NCBI GenBank assembly: GCA_019746355.1
Contig: JAIESC010000082.1
Span: 104,404 to 168,403, forward strand
Direction of reading: 5' to 3'
DNA length: 64,000 nt
From: Xanthobacteraceae bacterium
GTDB lineage: Bacteria > Pseudomonadota > Alphaproteobacteria > Rhizobiales > Xanthobacteraceae
Part shown: positions 56,401 through 63,766 of the stretch, piece by piece
How positions within the stretch are numbered: the stretch's first letter is position 1
How the letters are laid out: each line of letters starts with the position of its first letter
Made by a program: the position numbers and the translations under genes
Notes under the pieces: model-generated
The model's database searches: none
What the model was told of the DNA's origin: nothing
What the model saw: only the letters and a program-made list of their open reading frames with translations

Positions 56401-59400
56401 GTAGGTATCGCTGCCGCCGCCACCGATCAGATGATCATCGCCGATCCCGCCGGCGATCACGTCGTCGCCGTCCCATCCGATCACGCGATCATCACGGCCG
56501 GTCGCGCTCTGCGCCACAACCAGCGCCTCGACCTGCTGCATCGTCAGCGTGGTGCCGTCGGCGAACACGAACCGCTCGATGCGGTCGTCAAAGATGTCCT
56601 GCACGAATTGGCCGGCGACGACCACGCGGCCCGGCTCGTCGCCGAGCACATCGATCACCAGATCCGCGTCGTCGAGGCCGCCGCGACTGAACTTCACCTC
56701 GCTCGGCTCGATGTCGGCAAACGACAGCGTGTCAATAATCGGCTCGCCGGAACTCGTCCCGGCACTGCCGCGCTCCTGGATACGGTCAAAACCATCGCCG
56801 CGCCGATAGACGTAGGTATCGGCACCGCCCTGGCCGATCATGATGTCGTTGCCGAGGCCCCCGACGATCTCCGCGCTGTCGTAGAAACCATGGATCACGT
56901 CGTCGCCATCGGTCTGCGCAAGCGCGAGGAAACGCTGATCGAGGGTTGCGCCGTCCCAGACCGCCCCGTTGTCGAACACCACCCGGTCGATGTCCGGGAA
57001 GTAGCTGGGGCTGGTGAAAATGAGGCCCCCGCCGTCCGGACCGGCGGTGCCGAGGAAGAAGAATGCCTCGGATTCGTCACCGACGCGTTGGAGCACCAGA
57101 TCATCCGGCGTGACGCCGTGCAGGTTGAGGACGTGATCCTCCCCGATCGTGAAGCCCCAAAAAGGCGCGGCAAGACCATCGGCGACGTCGAAGTCGATCA
57201 CCCGGGTGAAGTCGACGTCGATCGCCACCGCGCGCGGCATCTCGATCGCCTGCGCGACAAGATCAGCCGCCGACCACGTGGTGCCGCCGGCGAACACGAA
57301 CGTCTCGATCGCGGAAACCGGATCCGGGAAAATCGAGTCGTTGGGCAGAACGATCCGGTCGTCGCTGCCGGCGAAGGTCAGCACCAGGTCGCCGATGCCC
57401 GCCAAATAGTAGACCGTGACATCCGCCGCAGCGATGCCGACGCCGAACTCCAGCACGTCGGCCGCGCCGGCGTAGTCATAGATCAGATCCGCGCCATCAC
57501 CAGGCGCGAAGAAGTAGTGGTCGTCGCCGTCGTTGCCGATCAGATAGTCATTGCCAATTCCGCCGTCCAAAGCATTGCCGCTGTCATCGCCGGCGATCTC
57601 GTCGTTTCCATCGGTTCCTTGACGCGACAACGCGATGACGTCGGCGAGCGACAGCACCGTGCCATTGCTGAAGGCAAAGTTCTCGACCCTAAAGTCCGGA
57701 TCAGTGGACGAACCCTGCAGAATGGTCAGAACATCGCCCGTTCCACGGATATGGGCCGTGATCGTCTCGTCAGAGAAGATCCATTCGATATCCGACGGCG
57801 CGACTCCTTCGCCGAATTGCACCGTGTCATCATCCTCAGCCAAGGCGTCATTGAAATGCTCGTGAATCGTGTCGCGGCCCGAGCCGATACCGAACACGTA
57901 GGTGTCGTTGCCAGCCCTGCCGTCAAGGTAATCATCGCCCGACCCGCCATCGAGCACGTCATCGGTATAGAAGCCGATCAGACGATCGTCGCCATCGGTC
58001 GTCGCCTGCTGCAACAGGATCTCGTTCACCGATTCGAACGAGTAGATCGACCCGTCGTCAAAAAGGAAGCCTTCAATCTGATTGAATTCGAAATTTCCCA
58101 GCGCCGTGTACGCACGGCCAAACTGATCGTTAATGGTCAGGACCGACCCATCCGACAATTTGACCATCAAGTCGTTGCTGTCGCCAACACGTGCGAAACT
58201 GACGTCTGCCACCGTGACGCCGCTGTTGAAGCTGATGACGTCCGGGCTGGTGTCGAACGGGTTGCCAGCCGTCTGGTCGAAGACGACATCGCCACCGTAG
58301 CCAAACCCGAACAGATACACGTCGCCGCCATCGCCGCCGGACAGGTAGTCGTTGCCGGCGCCTGGATCGAGCACGTCCATGTCCGGACTGCCGACGAGCG
58401 CGTCATCGGTGGCCTGCGGGATATTCACCGCCGCCCAGGCAATATCGATCTTGTCCCAGACGGTGCCGTCGGCAAACGTAATGACTTCGATCTGTGCATC
58501 AGGATCGAGATAGCCGCCGAATGGATTGACCCGGCGACCGGCGAATTCGTCGACGACGCGGATCTCATTGTCGGTTCCGGTCTGCGTTATGACGAGGTCC
58601 AGCCCGTCGCGCGTGAAGGTCAGATCGCTCGCGTTGAGATGAGCAAAGCGGACCGCGTCTTCATTGCCGGCGCCGAGGCCGGGGGTCACGTCATGGATAA
58701 CGTCACGACCGAAATTCGCGCCGACAATGTAGGCATCCGGGCCGCTGCCTCCTTCGGCGGTCTGATCGCTGGAATCGAGATAGAAAAGATCCGGGTCACT
58801 GGTGCCGGTGATGTTCCCAGTCCCCGTGACGATCAAGTCGGCGGGAATCGAGAACACCGCGGCCGCTTCCACCAGGCTCAGCGGGATCGGAACATTCTCG
58901 TATGCCGAGACGACGTTCTGGAACAGATAAGCGAACGAGGCCTGGATTGTGGCTCCGCCACGATCCAGATCCGGCAAGATGACGTGAACGACGTCCTGCC
59001 AGGCCGCAATGTAGTCCGTCGCCGCTTGCGCCGTCGCCGGCGCGGCGCCGAAGATCGCTTCGAGCATTGGCGAAAGTTGATGTTCCGTGGTCGGACGGAA
59101 CTGGTCGGTCGAAGCGTCGTACTCCAGGCCGGCAAAAAACGGCTCCAGCGGCCCCTGCATCGCAAGCCGCACCACGATCTTGTCGAGCTGACGGATCGCG
59201 ACATCCAGCACCGAATTAAGCGCGCTGACGGCTCCCGGAAGAACGGCGTCATCGAGATCGATGGGGTCGCCAAGATAACGTTCGAGGAAGGTGATCTCCG
59301 CGCCGGTGATAATCGACCAGCTTCCTTCGCTCGGTGTGGTTTCAAGTACCTGCAGCTGCGTTGGGCGCTCGATAATATCGCCCTGCGCGTCCCGAACGTC

Positions 59401-62400
59401 GGCTCCGCTGGCAAATCCCCAGTAGGTCCCCTGACTGTCGGTGATCTTGACGAGATAGTCCCTGACCGCAGGACCCGTCACGGTCTGCTCGAGGACCACA
59501 TTGAAGTCCGAGCGCGGCGTGGTGCCAGGTGTGCCCGCCGGCACAGGAACGGCGTTGGCCCACGCAGTCAGAATCGGACCGGCCGCCTGCCGGAGCGCCG
59601 CCAGATCGGTCGTGTTGAGCAGGGATAACGTGTTCTCCACGACCGCAATGAGCGTGGGATCGAGCGTGGCGGCCACTCGCAGACTGGTCAGCGTCCCGTA
59701 ACCCTTCACTTCGGGCAGCGCCGCCGCTGCCGAGCTGATCGTGCCATCGCCACGCCATACGGTGTTGAAATCGTCCTGGTGGAGTTGAGCGTTCGCAACG
59801 GTCCCGGTGCTGCCATCGGTCCGCGTAAAGACAGCAGTTTCCGTGATCAGGTTGCCGGCTATGGTGGTGTTGGCCGGTGCGGCGGTGGCCTGAACCGAAA
59901 TGGACGCGATGCCGGCGTCGCCGAGGGAAATCAATTCGCCGGCATCCGTGACGCCGTCCCCATCGATATCCCGCCACACGCGAAGCGACGAAAAATCCGT
60001 GTCCGACGCATCAACGACTCCGTCGGCGTTCGTGTCGAGTGTTGCCAGCACCGCAAAGCCGGACTGGTGCTCGTTGCCGAACAGTTCGCCAATGTCGTCG
60101 ATCTTGCCGTTCGCATTGAGGTCGCGCGCAAGCAGCCCGTCGCCGCCCCGCACCCAACCGGTCACTTCAGCGAAACCGTCCCCGTCGATATCAAAAGTCG
60201 CAGAACCTGCGGCACGGGCCGACAGCTCTATTCCATCGCCGTCCAGATCGAGGATCAGCGGATCCGTATGGACGGTGCCAAACCGGGATTCACCAGTGAG
60301 GGCCACCATGGCGGTGCCCATCAATGCTTCCCACGTTTTGAAAATGCTGGCGCCGTCAGGTATCTCGAACAGGCGATACGCAGACACGGTAATCTGAGCA
60401 AGCAAGATGCCGGCCGTGCGAAAGGTCGCATCTGTATCGGCATCGAAATTAGCCACGTACGTCTCGCGGCCGGTGTTGTCCCTAATGACGAGCTCGCCTG
60501 CAACGTCAATTCCGTAGCGTATATTGAAACGCCCCATCGTCCACGGCGTCTCGGATGCGCCCCATTGAACGCCGCCCGTCAGCTGGTTTCCGAAATAGGT
60601 GATCTGATCGTGCTGTTCAGCGTCGGCGATGAGAACGTTGTGGGACACTTCAAATTTATCGCGTCCCGTCCCACCATAAACAATCGTCCCCTGTCCGCCC
60701 CCCATGAATACATCGTCGCCGCCACCGAGATCGACGAGAACCTTTAGCTCCGTTGTCGGAAGCCTAACCTGATCATCTTTCGATGTTGCAATGAGGTATT
60801 CAAAATTCTTGAACTGGAGTCCCGTCTCACGCTGATAGGCGCGATCCAGGTATTGCCCGACTGCCGGCCCATCCGCGGATGAGACCGGACGCAAATAAAG
60901 GGATTTCCCATACTGGGAGAAATCGAGTGTATCGCCAGCCTCATAGTCACCGGGCTCATCGCCCATATTGACGACAGTGTATTGCTTAAGAGTCGGCCCG
61001 AGCGCGTTTTGATAGTAGCGGCCATCGAATGCCTTGACCGTCACGGTATCTTGCTCGTCGGTCAGCGTTATAATCTCGACACCAACCAACGTATCGGTAC
61101 CCCCCGTTCCGTCCTTCGTAGTGACAACGCGCCCGGTGCTGACGTTGTGCTCGTTATCAAAGGAAACGTCTGTTGCGTCCTCTAGATCTGAATAGTCGAC
61201 CTGATCCTTGCCGTCTCCGCCATCGATCCAGTCATTTCCTTCGAAGCCGATAGCCTCACTATCTGCTTGCGGCGCCGTGTCCGTATCATCGTACCCCTTG
61301 ATCGTGTCGTCACCTGCCCCTCCAAAAATGAGATCGTCGCCGCTGCCACCGATTAAAAAGTCGCCTCCCTGCCCGCCAATCAAAAGGTCTTTGCCTTGCG
61401 CTCCGATCAAGCGATCTACCGCGCCAGCGCCAATCAACATGGCTCCGTCACCATTGATCGGAACGTTTTCGTCGATGCCGCCGTCTGTCTCAGACTTCAG
61501 AATAGCTTGCGCGTCAGTCGTCGCCGCGACGAGCTTGACGATGTGCTTTGTGGTGCCGCCGGGGCTGGAGGCATCGAGCCAAGTTCTCGCTACAGCTTCA
61601 GAAAACGTTGACGGACTCACTGAGCCGATTCGTGTTGCGATGTCCGCAAGCGACTTCTTACCGACAATATCCACCTCATCGCCGACTTGCCCATTATCGA
61701 CCTTTCGCCAAAGATCGTGATTAAAATTGCCAATAAGCCGATTGGCTGCTGAGTCAAAATAAAGAGCGCCTTTCTCACGACCCGTGTCACCAGGGGTTAT
61801 GCCGGAGGCAATATCCCTATTCCGCGCCAGGAGGCCTGCGTATTCAATGACGAAATCGCACAACGCCTGCTGAACGCGGATGTCGTCCTTTAGGTAGCGA
61901 GCGACGTCGGTCTTCGACAGGAGTTGCCCCAATTCGTTGCCATCGTCGTAAAATGCACGGATGCCCGTGTCGCCGAAGGGTCGCGCGCCCTCACTGATGG
62001 CCGAGTAAGCGATCAAATCGCGCAATACTCCGGCGTAGTCATTGTCAGCACCTGACCCTGCAAACTCCGCGAGCCCGAGCTTCGTACCGATCTCCAGCGC
62101 TGTCGAACTGAACAACCTGGGTATCAGAGCAGGGCTCACGGTCTGCCATGCCGTAAGGCCATAGACCTGAGCATAGAGCAAAAGGACAAGGAGGCTTGAA
62201 GAATGTGCTTGAGTAAACGGATTGAGCAAACCTGCATGTGGGTTCAAATAGGAAACAGATGTCGACTGCGCAGCCCTCGCCGCCGTCAGAAACTCACCTG
62301 TCGTCGCAAATCCTTGAAGGCCGCTTAGACTATTTGCAAAGGGTTCATCCGAACCATAAACATCGTTCAAGAAAGCGGCCGCAGCCGCCTCACCGGGAAT

Positions 62401-62940
62401 GCTGTGTCCGCGCTGATAAATCGTCTTCGCATTAACATAGCCGTTTATAGCGGCGCCTTCGAACGGCATGTTGTCAAAGAGAACGCCAGACTTGCCATAA
62501 AGTGCGCCAACTAGACCAGCAAGGCCGCCACCGAGCGAGTGCCCTGTAAGCGTGACTTCCGCCGACCTCAACTCTGCAACCGTTGCTTCAGCGCCAACAA
62601 TTTGCTGGTAGAAGTCGATCGCCATAGTGGCCTGAGGCCCATAAGGAGATCCCAGCGCGAGGCCATACCCATTCAGCGCGTCACCACTTGTGATCGTAGC
62701 CTCAAGGCCGGCATTTGAGTCTGTACCGCGATAAGAAATGATCTTTCCAAGCGACGTGGAATTGTAAGCGATTGCATAAAAGCCCGCGGCTCTTGCCGCT
62801 GCGTCGTCTTTGCTCCCGATGACGGATGCATCGCCGATTAGTGCGCCAACCGCGTCGCTCAGTCCCGATACACCCGGCGCGTTTCCTCTATTGTAGGAAT
62901 CCATCGCTAGAACAGCCAGGAACAGGTCTCGATTCATCAT
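50422..62940 (-). CDS. Giant RTX protein with N-terminal class 3 lipase, PPC, cadherin and beta-helix domains
   Basis: A 4172-residue protein. Order: class 3 lipase (about 1-260) with GHSLGG, Ser135 as nucleophile; first RTX block (about 500-550, GGxGxD repeats); an EF-hand-like LDLDGDGIELS region (about 890-1010); twelve tandem modules of about 130 residues (about 1380-3070), each an RTX nonapeptide set plus a strand ending F-x-x-G-T-x-W, the haemolysin-type related domain; two PPC domains (about 3100-3215, 3250-3370); a cadherin domain (about 3470-3575); a pectin-lyase-like beta-helix (about 3665-3920); final RTX repeats; and a C-terminal type I secretion signal (ending LHQDDFQFV). There is no N-terminal signal peptide. 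It is likely exported by a type I system and folded by calcium outside the cell, but no HlyB/HlyD/TolC genes are here. GGAGGA before ATG 62940 fixes the start. The first 1 kb is AT-richer than the rest. Confidence 0.95.
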   Translation of the reverse strand: MMNRDLFLAVLAMDSYNRGNAPGVSGLSDAVGALIGDASVIGSKDDAAARAAGFYAIAYNSTSLGKIISYRGTDSNAGLEATITSGDALNGYGLALGSPYGPQATMAIDFYQQIVGAEATVAELRSAEVTLTGHSLGGGLAGLVGALYGKSGVLFDNMPFEGAAINGYVNAKTIYQRGHSIPGEAAAAAFLNDVYGSDEPFANSLSGLQGFATTGEFLTAARAAQSTSVSYLNPHAGLLNPFTQAHSSSLLVLLLYAQVYGLTAWQTVSPALIPRLFSSTALEIGTKLGLAEFAGSGADNDYAGVLRDLIAYSAISEGARPFGDTGIRAFYDDGNELGQLLSKTDVARYLKDDIRVQQALCDFVIEYAGLLARNRDIASGITPGDTGREKGALYFDSAANRLIGNFNHDLWRKVDNGQVGDEVDIVGKKSLADIATRIGSVSPSTFSEAVARTWLDASSPGGTTKHIVKLVAATTDAQAILKSETDGGIDENVPINGDGAMLIGAGAVDRLIGAQGKDLLIGGQGGDFLIGGSGDDLIFGGAGDDTIKGYDDTDTAPQADSEAIGFEGNDWIDGGDGKDQVDYSDLEDATDVSFDNEHNVSTGRVVTTKDGTGGTDTLVGVEIITLTDEQDTVTVKAFDGRYYQNALGPTLKQYTVVNMGDEPGDYEAGDTLDFSQYGKSLYLRPVSSADGPAVGQYLDRAYQRETGLQFKNFEYLIATSKDDQVRLPTTELKVLVDLGGGDDVFMGGGQGTIVYGGTGRDKFEVSHNVLIADAEQHDQITYFGNQLTGGVQWGASETPWTMGRFNIRYGIDVAGELVIRDNTGRETYVANFDADTDATFRTAGILLAQITVSAYRLFEIPDGASIFKTWEALMGTAMVALTGESRFGTVHTDPLILDLDGDGIELSARAAGSATFDIDGDGFAEVTGWVRGGDGLLARDLNANGKIDDIGELFGNEHQSGFAVLATLDTNADGVVDASDTDFSSLRVWRDIDGDGVTDAGELISLGDAGIASISVQATAAPANTTIAGNLITETAVFTRTDGSTGTVANAQLHQDDFNTVWRGDGTISSAAAALPEVKGYGTLTSLRVAATLDPTLIAVVENTLSLLNTTDLAALRQAAGPILTAWANAVPVPAGTPGTTPRSDFNVVLEQTVTGPAVRDYLVKITDSQGTYWGFASGADVRDAQGDIIERPTQLQVLETTPSEGSWSIITGAEITFLERYLGDPIDLDDAVLPGAVSALNSVLDVAIRQLDKIVVRLAMQGPLEPFFAGLEYDASTDQFRPTTEHQLSPMLEAIFGAAPATAQAATDYIAAWQDVVHVILPDLDRGGATIQASFAYLFQNVVSAYENVPIPLSLVEAAAVFSIPADLIVTGTGNITGTSDPDLFYLDSSDQTAEGGSGPDAYIVGANFGRDVIHDVTPGLGAGNEDAVRFAHLNASDLTFTRDGLDLVITQTGTDNEIRVVDEFAGRRVNPFGGYLDPDAQIEVITFADGTVWDKIDIAWAAVNIPQATDDALVGSPDMDVLDPGAGNDYLSGGDGGDVYLFGFGYGGDVVFDQTAGNPFDTSPDVISFNSGVTVADVSFARVGDSNDLMVKLSDGSVLTINDQFGRAYTALGNFEFNQIEGFLFDDGSIYSFESVNEILLQQATTDGDDRLIGFYTDDVLDGGSGDDYLDGRAGNDTYVFGIGSGRDTIHEHFNDALAEDDDTVQFGEGVAPSDIEWIFSDETITAHIRGTGDVLTILQGSSTDPDFRVENFAFSNGTVLSLADVIALSRQGTDGNDEIAGDDSGNALDGGIGNDYLIGNDGDDHYFFAPGDGADLIYDYAGAADVLEFGVGIAAADVTVYYLAGIGDLVLTFAGSDDRIVLPNDSIFPDPVSAIETFVFAGGTTWSAADLVAQAIEMPRAVAIDVDFTRVIDFDVADGLAAPFWGFTIGEDHVLNLHGVTPDDLVLQRVGDESEAFFFLGTAGPDGGGLIFTSPSYFPDIDRVVFDNGAVWDGATLDQRFLALAQTDGDDVIHGFYDSAEIVGGLGNDIMIGQGGADTYVYRRGDGFDRIQERGSAGTSSGEPIIDTLSFADIEPSEVKFSRGGLDDADLVIDVLGDEPGRVVVAGQFVQDIFDDRIERFVFADGTTLTMQQVEALVVAQSATGRDDRVIGWDGDDVIAGGIGDDHLIGGGGSDTYVWSVGDGRDVIENRDSEDGRTDTLVLHGVDPDDVTVVRMPGTPDTLELHIGGSPDQAIVLRNQMQDYRADHIGYVRFDDGTVWLAHDLVVRAIGGYGSSVTVAGTAASETISGTLGDDVIDAAGGDDVIKSGPGSDLVLFGAGYGNDVWTEGILDNALPGHLWREADTLRLVGLNPDDVELSRNQSELTVKILSTGETLKVTNQFDFSPESPSYGLQGIEQIEFADGTVWNYEQIFLEGAYRGTAGDDSLSGNIASESFIGLEGADWLQGGDGSDTYTWQPGDGDDSIVEYNSTDIDTLRLRGVDSADVLLTWIGNTLDVQVGDETIHVLYQRDGAGYGVERISFDDGTVWTTADINATAAIRGTSGDDSLGGTSQNDRLIGGLGDDYLAGGSGSDTYVYAAGDGNDEIDDQYDGLADVDTLSLVDLAPADVVLSTDAQGNLIIGILATGDEIVVDGEFRSDFFLGQGSPNAGVERLVFAGGTVWDRAAIAAAAGVITGTEGADVLAGGNAPNLIRGLGGDDTIAGHGSNDMLQGGGGSDTYVYAAGDGNDTIADSGNADSAGDTLQLTDLTAADVALSFDWNGQLTIDILSTGEYIAVAGQFLPELFGGGQPDDGIDSIAFSGGTVWGRADIAAAAGILTGTENADVINGGDGPNVIFGLGGDDVIDGGGDDDEIYGGTGADQIYGGFGDDSFFVSAGEGGDTIDGGEGDDYLEIDTSSSVEVDLSLGTVTGVDIGAMTVSNIEAVFTGEGDDTLIGSGGDNALGGWLGDDTLEGGGGDDYLEGGEGADTYVFNLGDGADVIRDQGDVSDTDVLILGAGIDPDDVSLSVEGDGDVILTIGSNGDVIRLVNQLSGPETESEDAVEEVRFADGTVWTAADIVDLINGGGGGELDIIKPQSTANTSIASAVTVPEEAFDLSENGNIFSSTTIPHATVVATASGQGQEFYAVTVGAGDQVIFDIDHGSFDTVIQLLDAGGSQLAFNDDNAGDPGSSPNSSLLSYTFAEAGTYYLAVGMYGTGAGPSTGATYTLNISIEAAVPVLETVDKPDVIKPGTLANTSMAASIDLAGSYDLVANANIEQATSLPHATVVATAYGGAAEYYTVEAAAGDRAIFDIDGASFDTIIDLLDAAGNVLASNDDNDSDPGSTSYSSLLNYVFDDAGTYYLRVREYGSGNSISAGETYTLHVSLESAGVEIAGGSGDDDITARQGDDTLIGGGGNDTLDGAAGTDTAVYSGDRADYAVTFDAETQTFTIADLRAGAPDGTDTVTDVELFQFADGPVTAAELAEGGSNTAPTDASLSAATVAENSADETVVGTVTGVDPDAGDVMTYTLVDDAGGRFAIDNESGIVTVADGTALDYETMASHDITVRVTDSDGLNFDKVFTITLTNVSGSVGGTGTDDVLVGTSEEDTIQGLAGNDSLQGGLGNDQLYGGDGTDTATGYGSNWSLAFADGRWTVSNGSETDTLDGIEKVVINGVTHVLVDQSGTGGYQSVQAGIDAASGGDVVDVAAGTYAENVTIAGKAVTVVGAGRSGSSVTTLQGQITVSGLLDGALALKGMAIDAAGRQYGVFVSSNSTAAAGSVTLDGVAISGAQVNGFAYIRAGNGSTPTLTDTIGSVSILHSEFSGNATQTSGSNGRGDILLFGFDGDLTIDDVDIHDPGAGAQKAIQMRGLQDSSDVTNVGPYDPAGNVSFTDLSVTGTYLQDLIAFYRIAGFESFVTSGVELNASAPWGLVNFDGVGGSIDLSSGFAGSNAAGGLVAVLQGLSSADTLTGSDSNDVLDGRDGADVISGGGGNDAILLASPAFHDAGESIDGGSGTDALRFVSTTAGQTLTLNAAITNVEEIEISNASGANTGTTALNIDASAVAGAYTLTGNDGANTLTAGSGNNAVFGGGGNDVITGGAGNDNLTGGSGNDTFVFKSGFGLDTITDFAAGAASDDVIQIQDELFADFAAVQAASAQVGSNVVITLDASNTITLQNVALANLHQDDFQFV

Positions 62941-62950
62941 CGATGTCCTC

Positions 62951-63646
62951 CTACCGTCTTCTGGGCCGAACAAATTGAGAAGCTGAAAGCCTATTTGCGA
63001 GACGGTTACTATCCGACACGGATCGTCCGTCGAGATAGCCTTTCATGCCATCGAGCCACGGCAGCTGTCGTACAATTTGTGCCGTGATGGGATCGGTCGT
63101 CATCTGAACTTCCACGCGCTCTAGTCGAACCCCTTGACCGAGCGCCGCGTCGAGATGGTCTGGCGAGACGGCATAAACGCTCGTCGGATCATTTAGGTCG
63201 CGGAACGCTACGAGCTGTGGAGTGTTCGCCTTTTCCAAAGGCCGGCTGATCTGGTCTCGCGAGAACTTTTCTAATATGGCTAGGCGATCCGCGGCCTCAG
63301 TACGGTTGACCGATATTAACGTGGAAAAAAACACCGAATCGGCGTAATAGGCAGCATCGACACCATCCTGCCGCTGCAGCAGAGCAAACAGATTGCGGCC
63401 ACCTCCAAGGTCTACGAAGGCCGCCTCACCCCGAAAAGCGCGCGTGTATTTAATCGGCCGCCCGGGCACAAAGTCCAATCGGCTGATAACCTCGATAACG
63501 GATGAACCTGAGGTAAGCCGTCCGTTATCGTCCACTAACAATGACAATCGATAGCGGAACGTATGTGTCGCGAGGCGCTCATAGGCCAATGCCGCAATAG
63601 CAACAATGCAAAGAACACCAACCAGTATGATGCCCAGCTTGCGCAA
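62951..63646 (-). CDS. Membrane-anchored protein of unknown function, co-encoded with the giant lipase
   Basis: About 231 residues. One N-terminal transmembrane helix (LRKLGIILVGVLCIVAIAAL) anchors a periplasmic domain: TFRYRLSLLVDDNGRLTSGS, SVIEVISRLDFVPGRP, RGEAAFVDLGGGRNLFALLQ, then FRDLNDPTSVYAVSPDHLD and RQLPWLDGMKGYLDG. No catalytic motif is recognised. The stop falls at the ribosome site of the giant lipase gene, 11 bases before its ATG, so the two are co-transcribed and probably coupled. The TTG at 63646 with GGGGGCGGAAG just upstream is chosen as start; the frame is open to 63763, but that part is AT-rich and promoter-like. It could be a chaperone, immunity or anchoring partner of the lipase (inference). 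Confidence 0.7.
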   Translation of the reverse strand: MRKLGIILVGVLCIVAIAALAYERLATHTFRYRLSLLVDDNGRLTSGSSVIEVISRLDFVPGRPIKYTRAFRGEAAFVDLGGGRNLFALLQRQDGVDAAYYADSVFFSTLISVNRTEAADRLAILEKFSRDQISRPLEKANTPQLVAFRDLNDPTSVYAVSPDHLDAALGQGVRLERVEVQMTTDPITAQIVRQLPWLDGMKGYLDGRSVSDSNRLANRLSASQFVRPRRR

Positions 63647-63720
63647 ACTTCCGCCCCCGACAGCTGCGCGCAATCGCAGACTTGTTTGATGATAGCAGCT
63701 GATTGTGTCGCCACAAATAA

Positions 63721-63766
63721 CAATTGTATCCGGTGTAATTACAATTGCTTTGACACCTTCCAATTG
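63721..63766. promoter_or_regulatory. Three CAATTG sites upstream of the lipase operon
   Basis: CAATTG occurs at 63721, 63742 and 63761, spaced 21 and 19 bases, close to two helical turns. They lie 75-120 bases upstream of the likely start of the membrane-protein gene, in AT-rich sequence with a possible TACAAT -10 box on the minus strand. They could be operator half-sites for a regulator of the lipase operon. Confidence 0.4.

Noticed and set aside
55846..59628. A second, 1260-codon antisense open frame opposite the RTX modules
   Set aside because: Same reason: repetitive shadow of the coding strand, no start signal, no recognisable motif.
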